Shown in pieces: positions 55,201-64,000 of a stretch of DNA of 64,000 nt. The notes under the pieces are model-generated. The model had not been told where the DNA came from, searched no databases, and saw nothing but the letters and a program-made list of their open reading frames with translations. The position numbers were made by a program, and so were the translations under genes. The stretch is from contig NZ_JACVQF010000241.1 of assembly GCF_014534645.1 (NCBI RefSeq), forward strand, positions 62,001-126,000, read 5' to 3'. Numbering within the stretch: the first letter of the stretch is position 1; every line of letters starts with the position of its first letter. The DNA comes from Streptomyces griseicoloratus. Lineage in GTDB: Bacteria > Actinomycetota > Actinomycetes > Streptomycetales > Streptomycetaceae.

Positions 55201-56949
55201 TCAGCCCCCCGACGGGTGCGGGACGGAGCCGTACGCCGTCAGGAAGCGGTCCCGGAAGGAACTCATCCGCCACACCGGGGCGTCCGGCGCCGGCTTCAGG
55301 CCCTCCGTCCAGTTCCAGTCGTCGATCGCGTCGAGCACCTTCGGGTCCCTGGCCACGATCGAGACCGGCACGTCCCGGCTCGCCCCGTCGCCGCTGACCC
55401 GGGCGATGGGCTGGTGGTCGCCGAGGAAGACGAGGACGGTGTCGTCGGTGCCGTAGCGCTCCAGCCACTCGGTGAGGCTGGTGACCGAGTACTGGACCGA
55501 CTTCCCGTACTCCTGCCGTGACCGGGTGCCGTCGGCGATGACCTCCGACGGCTTCTCGCCCTCCCGCGCCACGGCGTCGAAGACCGAACCGTCGCCCAGC
55601 TCGTCCCAGCCGACCATCCTCGGGATCGGCGCCCAGGGCTGGTGGCTGGAGGTCAGGATGATCTCCGCCATCAGCGGCCTGTCGCGCTTCCTGCCGTGCT
55701 CCAGGCGCTGGAACGCCTCCAGGGCGTACTGGTCCGGCATCGTCGACCAGCTGAACTTCGGCCCTTCGTACCCCATGCCGAACGCGTCGTAGACCTTGTC
55801 GAGCCCGTACCACTCCGCCTCCGGCCAGGCCTTCTGCACGCCCGGCATGACACCGACCGTGTCCCAGTCGCCGGTCTTCTCGAACGCCTTGGTGAGGGTG
55901 AGGTGGTCGCCGGCGGTCACGGTGCGGTAGCGCTGCTGGTTGTCGACCCACAGGCCCGACAGGAACGTGGAGTGGCCGAGCCAGCTGCTGCCGCCGTACG
56001 TCGCCGACGTCAGCCAGCCGCTGCGGGCGCGGAAGCCCGCCCCGGCCAGCGCCTTCGTCCGCGCGTCGAGCACGCGGCCGACACCGGGTGCCATGACCGG
56101 GTCCTCGACGGCACTGCGGCCGTAGCTCTCGATGAACGCGAAGATCACGTCCTTGCCGCGCAGGTCGGGGACCAGCTCCTCGCCGGGCGTGGCGCCGAAG
56201 CGGTCCGCCTCCGCCTCCTTCTCGAACGCCGCCTCGTCCCGCAGCGTGTCCACCACCCGGTGCGCCTGCGCCTCGAGTGCCGCGGAGGCGCTCCTGGTGG
56301 CGACCGGCACGCCGAAGGTCTGCACGCCGAGCGCCACGCAGGTCATCCACACGGTGGCCGCCATCAGCGCCCCCCGGGCCGCCCGCTCCCGGTGCGCGGC
56401 GAGCAGCTCGCCCAGCCTGACCGCCGCCAGCGCCGTGAGCAGCGGCAGCAGTACCACCAGCGCGACGGCGCCCACCGCGGCCCAGGCCGCCACCGCACCG
56501 CCCATCGAGTCCGCCACGTACGACTGGGCATCGTCCAGCAGCCCCCAGTCCAGGACGACGTTGAAGCCCCGCCCCAGGTACTCGGTGAAGCCCATGTCGA
56601 GCACGTTCAGCACGGTCAGCGCGCCGAGGCCGGCCCCGAACAGCGCTGCCGCCACCAGCCGCGCCACGCGGGGCAGACAGAGCAGCAGCACGGCCCCGAC
56701 GACCGCCTCCACCGGGATCCGGGCGAACCGGTTCGGCTGCAGGGCGGCGAGGGTGTTCGGCAGCAGCAGCGCGCCGAGCACGAGAGCGGCCGCGAGGACG
56801 GTGACGGTCCGGCGCAGCACCCGGGCGGCGGTGGGACGGCGGGCGCGCCAGGCGTCGCGCCGCCGGGTGAGGCGGGTCCTGAGGGCGCGCAGTCCGGGGG
56901 TGTCGTCGGCCGTGCGCGGTGGCGGGCGGAAGTGCGTGAAGACAGGCAC
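55201..56949 (-). CDS. Membrane sulfatase-family phosphotransferase/hydrolase (LtaS-like)
   Basis: A 582-residue protein. About five transmembrane helices occupy residues 50-230 (VLRRTVTVLAAALVLGALLL onward), and an extracellular alkaline-phosphatase-fold domain follows with VIFAFIESYGRSAVED, YGGSSWLGHSTFLSG, a LTSSHQPW segment and metal-binding GDHQPIA. The architecture resembles LtaS/OpgB-type enzymes that move glycerol-phosphate groups onto cell-wall polymers, but the exact reaction is open. The GTG at 56949 has GGAAGG about 8 nt upstream. The frame open to 57132 lies in the intergenic region. Confidence 0.85.
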   Translation of the reverse strand: MPVFTHFRPPPRTADDTPGLRALRTRLTRRRDAWRARRPTAARVLRRTVTVLAAALVLGALLLPNTLAALQPNRFARIPVEAVVGAVLLLCLPRVARLVAAALFGAGLGALTVLNVLDMGFTEYLGRGFNVVLDWGLLDDAQSYVADSMGGAVAAWAAVGAVALVVLLPLLTALAAVRLGELLAAHRERAARGALMAATVWMTCVALGVQTFGVPVATRSASAALEAQAHRVVDTLRDEAAFEKEAEADRFGATPGEELVPDLRGKDVIFAFIESYGRSAVEDPVMAPGVGRVLDARTKALAGAGFRARSGWLTSATYGGSSWLGHSTFLSGLWVDNQQRYRTVTAGDHLTLTKAFEKTGDWDTVGVMPGVQKAWPEAEWYGLDKVYDAFGMGYEGPKFSWSTMPDQYALEAFQRLEHGRKRDRPLMAEIILTSSHQPWAPIPRMVGWDELGDGSVFDAVAREGEKPSEVIADGTRSRQEYGKSVQYSVTSLTEWLERYGTDDTVLVFLGDHQPIARVSGDGASRDVPVSIVARDPKVLDAIDDWNWTEGLKPAPDAPVWRMSSFRDRFLTAYGSVPHPSGG

Positions 56950-57465
56950 CCGGGGGTCCTTCCGTACGAAACCCGTTGGACGGCGGACCCGACGTGGGGG
57001 TTCGGGCCCGCCGCCCTGTCTTACGTCCGGTCCGCACGCTGTGTTCAGCCTGCTGCGGCCGTGTCCGGATCGCGTCCGGGACAGGTCCGCATGGTGAAAT
57101 CCGGCTCGCTGTGGCAGCGTGATTCTCGCCACCCTTGATAAGGGTTGCGCTCAGATGAGCGGATCTTCGGCGAGTGCACTTCTCCAAGGGGTGGCACTCA
57201 GTGCCAGACCTTGATCGTTCATCGATCGAACTCAGACGTGGATAACGGCGCTCAATTGAGCGGTCAGACGAGCCTTGAGGAGGTTGATTCGTTCAAGAAG
57301 TGAAAACACAAGCCTTCGGTCGCTTGCCAAGCCTTGACTTTCGATCCGCTGGCGGACGAGTGGTTACAGGCGCATGACGCGCAAGTGGACGTACCCATGA
57401 GCCTTTGATCTGGGTACATTCCTCGCCGTCAGGGCAGCCACCGCGTCCTCGAGGAGTCGAGACCC
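56950..57465. promoter_or_regulatory. Palindrome-rich divergent gap between the sulfatase gene and ppdK
   Basis: No protein gene is supported in these 516 bp. From 57131 to 57262 several dyads occur: ACCCTT-GAT-AAGGGT (57131-57145), CGCTCA-GA-TGAGCG (57148-57161), TGGCACT-C-AGTGCCA (57192-57206) and the perfect CGCTCAATTGAGCG (57249-57262). The second and fourth share the arms CGCTCA/TGAGCG, about 101 bp apart. The region is less GC-rich than genes nearby. TACATT (57415-57420) may be the ppdK -10, though the -35 is unclear. A noncoding RNA here cannot be excluded. Confidence 0.5.
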
Positions 57466-60213
<2,748 letters not shown>

Positions 60214-60235
60214 CCCCTCGCGGGCACGCTGGACC

Positions 60236-60333
60236 CCGGAGCCGTCGTCTGTCACCCGACCACCCTCACCGATCGGCGACGGCTCCGGATCACGGAGAGA
60301 GGGCGGCACCCCGTGCGGGGGGAGCCGCCCTCT
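60236..60333. terminator. Two tandem hairpins between ppdK and the convergent PhoX-like gene
   Basis: CCGGAGCCGTCG (60236-60247) pairs with CGACGGCTCCGG (60277-60288), 12 bp with a 29-nt loop. AGAGGGCGGC (60298-60307) pairs with GCCGCCCTCT (60324-60333), with an inner CCCC/GGGG pair. Each lies nearer one of the two stops, as expected for a bidirectional terminator. Confidence 0.75.
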
Positions 60334-60342
60334 TCCGTTGCG

Positions 60343-61500
60343 CTACGCCCGGAAGGGGCCCGTCACCTCGTACGTGATCCCGCCCGAGGAACTGCCGGTC
60401 GTGCCGCGCTGGCTGGAGAAGTACAGCCGCGTGCCGTCGGGGGAGAACGCCGGGCCCGTGATCTCCGAGCCGGACTGGCCGTCGATGCGCAGGAACGGGG
60501 TGATCACGTCGTCCGGGGTGATCACGCAGATCTCCATGTTGCCGCCGTCCTCCGCGACGAACAGGTCGCCGGAGGCGGAGCCGGTGACGTTGTCCACGCC
60601 GGTCAGCGGGGCCGTGCCGGACGTCACCAGGGAGTCGTCGTAGGCCAGTTCGATGGTCTGGGCGGCCGCGTTGTACTGCCAGACGCGGTTGTCGCCCTTG
60701 GTGGTGAACCAGCAGGTGTCGTTCGCGTAGTAGCAGCCCTCGCCGCCGTTGAAGCGCTTGGCGCCGGAGACCTGGCTGCGGGTGGCGGTGGCGCCGGACG
60801 GGTCCGGGACCCTCGCCCACGTCACCGGGCCGCTCGTGGCCGTGCCCGCGACCAGCACCTCCAGGGTGCCGGAGGACAGGTCGCCCCAGGTCGTCGGGCG
60901 GAAGCGGTAGAAGCAGCCGTCGGTGACGTCCTCCGTGAGGTAGACGACCCTCCGGACCGGGTCGGCGGCCGCGGCCTCGTGCTTGAAGCGGCCCATGGCG
61001 TCGCGGCGGACGGCGGCCTTCACACCCCAGGGGTCGGTCTCGTAGACGTACCCGCGGTCGACCTCCTCGCAGGACAGCCAGGTGTTCCAGGGGGTCTTGC
61101 CGCCGGCGCAGTTCTGGCGGGTGTTCGACAGCACGCGGTACGCCGACGTGATCGCCCCGGTGGCCGAGAACTTCACCGCGCTCGCGCCGCCGGAGGGGTT
61201 GATCTCCGAGTTCGACACGTAGATCCAGCCCGTGCCGTCGGCGTAACAGGCGCCGCCGTCGGGGGCGTTGTGCCAGGTGTACGACGTGCCGGGGACCTTC
61301 TGGCCGGAACGGGCGATGACGCGGGAGGTGAAGCCGCTGGGGAGTCTGATGCCGTTCGCGTCCGGCGAGCCCAGCGGGCCGTACGGGCCCGTGCCGGGCT
61401 GGGCGGGGGCGGCGTACGCGGCGCCGCGCCACAGGGTGCCGCCGAGGACGGCGGAGGAGCCGCCGAGGGCGACCGCACGCAGCAGGGTACGACGTTCCAC
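60343..61500 (-). CDS. Tat-exported PhoX-like (DUF839) protein
   Basis: A 385-residue exported protein of the PhoX/DUF839 beta-propeller family. The start shows a twin-arginine signal ERRTLLRAVALGG with cleavage near AAYAAPA. Family segments include TWHNAPDGGACYADGTGWIYVSN, TPWNTWLSCEEVDRGYVYE (the EE/CEE metal loop), GRFKHEAAA and VDNVTGSASGDLFVAED. PhoX enzymes are Ca/Fe alkaline phosphatases, but this shorter form may not be phosphatase active. The GTG at 61500, 5 nt after GGAG, is preferred to a GTG at 61506. Confidence 0.85.
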   Translation of the reverse strand: MERRTLLRAVALGGSSAVLGGTLWRGAAYAAPAQPGTGPYGPLGSPDANGIRLPSGFTSRVIARSGQKVPGTSYTWHNAPDGGACYADGTGWIYVSNSEINPSGGASAVKFSATGAITSAYRVLSNTRQNCAGGKTPWNTWLSCEEVDRGYVYETDPWGVKAAVRRDAMGRFKHEAAAADPVRRVVYLTEDVTDGCFYRFRPTTWGDLSSGTLEVLVAGTATSGPVTWARVPDPSGATATRSQVSGAKRFNGGEGCYYANDTCWFTTKGDNRVWQYNAAAQTIELAYDDSLVTSGTAPLTGVDNVTGSASGDLFVAEDGGNMEICVITPDDVITPFLRIDGQSGSEITGPAFSPDGTRLYFSSQRGTTGSSSGGITYEVTGPFRA

Positions 61501-61607
61501 TTTCACTCCAGGGGTGCCGTGACCGCCCCGCCGCCGGGTGACGGCGGGGTCGCGCGATCACGGACCCTAGGGGAGTGGGGTTGACGGGTCATGGACAAAC
61601 GGTGACG

Positions 61608-62066
61608 TCAGCGGGTGTCCCGGCGCCTGCGCGCCGCCAGGAGCAGGCCGCCGCCCGCGAGGACGACGGCCGCGCCGCCCGCGGCGAGGTACGGGGTGCT
61701 GTCGTCGCCGCCGGTCTCGGCCAGGTCGGTGTCCTTGCCGGAGCCGGACCCGGATTCCCGCTGCCCGGACGCCTGGTCCGCCTTGCCGTCGCCGCCGGAG
61801 TCCTCGCCGTCGCCGCCCGAGTCCTTGTCGTCGGCGGGCACGAAGCCCGCGGGCGGCTTGTCGCAGCCGATGCCGTCGCCGTCGCGGTCCAGGTGCTTGC
61901 CGTAGTGCTGCTCGTCGGACGCGGGGATGTCGGCGTACCCGTTGTCGTACGCCTCGGTGCAGTTCTTGAACGGGTGCGTGCCGTCGTGCGCCTCGGCGGC
62001 GGTCGGCAGGGCGGCCAGTGCCAGGGCGGCGACGGCCGCGGCGGCGGGCTTGCGGAAGGGGATCAT
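61608..62066 (-). CDS. Excalibur-domain protein with LAETG sortase signal
   Basis: A 152-residue cell-wall protein. A signal peptide ends near AEA-HDG. Residues about 30-68 are an excalibur domain (FKNCTEAYDNGYADIP...HLDRDGDGIGCD), a calcium-binding DxDxDGxGC loop closed by a disulfide. A Gly/Ser/Asp-rich spacer leads to L-A-E-T-G at 115-119, a hydrophobic helix and an RRRR tail. LAxTG is the sorting signal of class E sortases in Streptomyces, the type that anchors long chaplins. It would therefore be covalently attached to peptidoglycan with its Ca-binding head outward. The start ATG is at 62066. Confidence 0.88.
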   Translation of the reverse strand: MIPFRKPAAAAVAALALAALPTAAEAHDGTHPFKNCTEAYDNGYADIPASDEQHYGKHLDRDGDGIGCDKPPAGFVPADDKDSGGDGEDSGGDGKADQASGQRESGSGSGKDTDLAETGGDDSTPYLAAGGAAVVLAGGGLLLAARRRRDTR

Positions 62067-62282
62067 GGAATGCCTCGGAAGGTCTGGATGTCCGTATGAG
62101 TGATCTTGAGGGTGCGATTGTTCGCCTTTGAGGTGATGAAGCTATTGAGGGGCCGCCGATGTGGGGGCGATATGAAGGACCTGTGATGCGAACGTGACGT
62201 GACCGGACGGTAGCTCTCCGCTCCGGGCGCGGGGGGAAGTGGCGTACGGTGAGGGAATTCCGGCACCCGGGAGGAGCCGACG

Positions 62283-63215
62283 ATGACCGGCTGGAGCGAG
62301 CGCGACATCCCCGACCAGGACGGCCGGGTCGCCGTCGTCACCGGGGCCAACAGCGGGCTCGGCTACGTGGCGGCGCGCGAACTGGCGCGCAAGGGGGCGC
62401 GGGTGGTGCTCGCGTGCCGGAGCGAGGCCCGGGGGAGTGCGGCCGTGGAGCGGCTGCTCGGCGAGGTGCCGGGCGCCCGGGTGGAGCTGGGGCGGCTGGA
62501 CCTCGGGGACCTGGCCTCCGTGCGGGCGTTCGCGAGCGGACTGCCGTACGAGCGGATCGACCTGCTCCTCAACAACGCCGGGGTGATGGCGCTGCCCCGC
62601 GGCACGACCGCGGACGGTTTCGAGACCCAGTTCGGCGTCAACCACCTGGGCCACTTCGCCCTCACCGGCCTGCTGCTGCCCGCCCTGCTCGCCGCGCCGG
62701 GCGCCCGTGTCGTGACCGTCTCCAGCATGATGCACGTGCTGGCCAACATCGATCTCGGCGACGTCGACTGCGTGCGGCGGTACGGGCGCTGGGTCGCCTA
62801 CGCGCGGTCCAAGTCGGCCAACCTGCTCTTCACGCACGAGCTGGCGCGACGGCTCGCGGCGTCCGGTGAGGGTTCGCACGTGGTGGCGGCCGCCGCCCAC
62901 CCCGGGTACGCGGCGACCAACCTCCAGACCACCGGGCCGCGCATGGAGGGGCGCGGGCTCGCCGAGCGGGCCATGCGGGCCGGCAACCGGCTCTTCGCGC
63001 AGTCGGCCGAGGCGGGCGCGCTGCCCCTCCTGTACGCCGCCACCGCCCCCGGCGTCCGTCCCGACTCCTTCACGGGCCCCTCCTTCGCGATGTGGCGCGG
63101 GGCGCCCGCACCGGCCCGGCGGGCGCCCTGGACCGTCGACGACGCCATGGGGGAGCGGCTGTGGGCCGCGTCCGAGCGGCTGACGGGGGTGACGTACGGC
63201 GCCCTCAAGGGCTGA
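62283..63215 (+). CDS. Short-chain dehydrogenase/reductase (retinol-dehydrogenase-like)
   Basis: A 310-residue classical SDR. The Rossmann start is VAVVTGANSGLGYVAARELA, the structural NNAG lies in LLLNNAGVM, and the catalytic S-Y-K set is in TVSSMMH and Y-A-R-S-K (WVAYARSKSANLLF). The sequence resembles the WW-domain oxidoreductase/retinol dehydrogenase branch; VACRS after strand 2 favours NADPH. Substrate unknown. GGAGGAG is 6 nt before the ATG. The last codons lie inside the first unit of a short tandem repeat. Confidence 0.88.
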   Translation: MTGWSERDIPDQDGRVAVVTGANSGLGYVAARELARKGARVVLACRSEARGSAAVERLLGEVPGARVELGRLDLGDLASVRAFASGLPYERIDLLLNNAGVMALPRGTTADGFETQFGVNHLGHFALTGLLLPALLAAPGARVVTVSSMMHVLANIDLGDVDCVRRYGRWVAYARSKSANLLFTHELARRLAASGEGSHVVAAAAHPGYAATNLQTTGPRMEGRGLAERAMRAGNRLFAQSAEAGALPLLYAATAPGVRPDSFTGPSFAMWRGAPAPARRAPWTVDDAMGERLWAASERLTGVTYGALKG

Positions 63216-63269
63216 CCGCGCCCTCAAGGGCCGACGGTGCCATCAGACGGTGCTGTCAAGGGCCGACGG
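63199..63269 (+). repeat. Three partial tandem copies at the SDR 3' end
   Basis: GCGCCCTCAAGGGC is at 63199-63212 and 63218-63231 (19-nt period), and TCAAGGGCCGACGG at 63224-63237 and 63256-63269. They run from the last codons of the gene past its stop, indicating a local duplication. Confidence 0.55.
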
Positions 63270-63298
63270 CGGGCGCGGCAGCCCCTGGCACGAGGGGG

Positions 63299-64000
63299 TC
63301 AGGCCGTCTGCCCGCTGTCCACCACCAGCTCGGTGCCGACCACCGAGGCCGCGTCGTCCGACGCCAGGTACAGCACGGCCGCCGCCACCTCCTCGACCGC
63401 CGCGACCCGGCCGAGCGGCACCTCGCTCTTCATGCGCTCCGCCCGCCCGGCCTCCGTCTCGCCCGGCTGCAGCGACATCTGCGTGTCCGTGGCACCCGGG
63501 CTGACGGCGTTGATGCGGACCCCCTCGGCGATGTGGTCCAGGGCGGCGCCCCGCGTGAGCACCGAGACGGCCGCCTTGGTGGCCGCGTAGGCGGTGGCGC
63601 CCGGCTGCCGCTTGTGCATGCCGAAGGTGGAGGCGATGTTGACGATCGCGCCGCCGGACGGCTGGCTGCGCATCTGGCGGACCTCGGCCCGCAGGGCGAG
63701 GAACACCCCGGTGACGTTGATGTCGAGCTGCGTCCGCCAGTCGTCCTCCGCCAGGTCGGCCAGGGGCTCGCCGCCCCGGAAGACCCCCGCGTTGTTGACC
63801 GCCACGTCGAGGGAGCCGAAGCGCTCCACGGCGGCGTCCACGACGGTCTGCACGTCGGCGGCGCGCGCCACGTCGGCGGTGACGGCGAGCGCCTTGCCGC
63901 CCGCGGCCTCGATCAGGGCCACCGTCTCGTCGAGCGGTTCCCGCCGGCGTCCGGCGACGACGACGTTCGCTCCCTCGGCGGCGAACGCCAGGGCGACGGC
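63299..64000 (-). CDS. SDR family oxidoreductase, N-terminus beyond the window
   Basis: The C-terminal 233 codons of a classical SDR; the 5' end is outside the window. Visible are AFAAEGANVVVAGRR (strand 2 with an arginine pair favouring NADP), the LDVAVNNAGVFRGG structural motif, the catalytic serine in VNIASTFGMH, tyrosine and lysine in AYAATKAAV, and the terminal VVGTELVVDSGQTA. The glycine-rich TGxxxGxG should lie just beyond 64000. It is convergent with the complete SDR upstream, and 83 bp of repeat-bearing sequence separate them. Confidence 0.9.
   Translation of the reverse strand, partial: AVALAFAAEGANVVVAGRRREPLDETVALIEAAGGKALAVTADVARAADVQTVVDAAVERFGSLDVAVNNAGVFRGGEPLADLAEDDWRTQLDINVTGVFLALRAEVRQMRSQPSGGAIVNIASTFGMHKRQPGATAYAATKAAVSVLTRGAALDHIAEGVRINAVSPGATDTQMSLQPGETEAGRAERMKSEVPLGRVAAVEEVAAAVLYLASDDAASVVGTELVVDSGQTA

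Noticed and set aside
62067-62282. Possible c-di-AMP riboswitch before the excalibur or SDR gene
   Set aside because: The gap is short and I cannot recognise the conserved ydaO-type core; nothing supports it beyond the cell-wall nature of the gene.

Overview
The window is 64 kb of a Streptomyces chromosome. The GC content is very high, with strong third-position G/C. Many starts are GTG, several transcripts look leaderless, and the gene order (phoH-ybeY-corC-era, recO-uppS-zur-znuBCA-glyS, leuA, ppdK) is the core order I know from S. coelicolor and relatives. No rRNA, tRNA, CRISPR array, prophage or intact insertion sequence was seen.

Layout. 1-2.3 kb: HIT protein, RNase Z-like hydrolase and an adenine/adenosine deaminase. 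2.3-3.7 kb: an MFS permease whose coding sequence carries a short palindromic repeat. 3.9-9.8 kb: an aldarate cluster, with an IclR regulator divergent from 5-keto-4-deoxyglucarate dehydratase, glucarate dehydratase, an MFS permease and a PfkB-type kinase. 9.9-14.6 kb: phoH-ybeY-corC-yjbR-(degenerate cytidine deaminase)-era. 14.7-17.4 kb: a GH1 glycosidase and a protealysin-type M4 protease with its emfourin-like inhibitor. 17.6-20.3 kb: leuA behind a Leu-codon leader peptide and attenuator, then a TerB-like protein. 20.3-28.2 kb: a GNAT gene divergent from a six-gene cassette of unknown function (methyltransferase, 615-aa protein, variant P-loop ATPase, two more unknowns and a membrane coiled-coil protein). 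28.3-32.4 kb: an MMPL exporter and a NarL-type two-component system.

32.4-36.9 kb: a secreted tripeptidyl-peptidase-like hydrolase, a cupin, two coupled small genes, recO and uppS. 37-41.7 kb: the zinc locus znuA-znuC-znuB-zur, with a Zur-box-like sequence on the znuA promoter, divergent from glyS. 41.7-44.6 kb: a GH18 chitinase with a DasR-like site, an aldo/keto reductase and a TetR regulator. 44.7-51.5 kb: a histone H1-like protein, a 1447-aa P-type ATPase, a degenerate tandem repeat and a membrane-spanning HTH/ricin-like protein. 51.7-64 kb: a secreted beta-helix protein, a DHA2 efflux pump, dusB, a membrane sulfatase, a palindrome-rich intergenic region, ppdK, a PhoX-like Tat protein, an excalibur protein with a LAETG sorting signal and two SDRs (the last cut by the window end).

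The best candidate for an undescribed system is the 21.2-28.1 kb cassette. Five genes are packed with gaps of 55 nt or less or with overlaps, and a sixth follows 180 bp later. They are built around a ParA/MinD-like protein whose P-loop lysine is replaced by arginine. The cassette lies inside a block that separates era from recO, genes that are close neighbours in mycobacteria.
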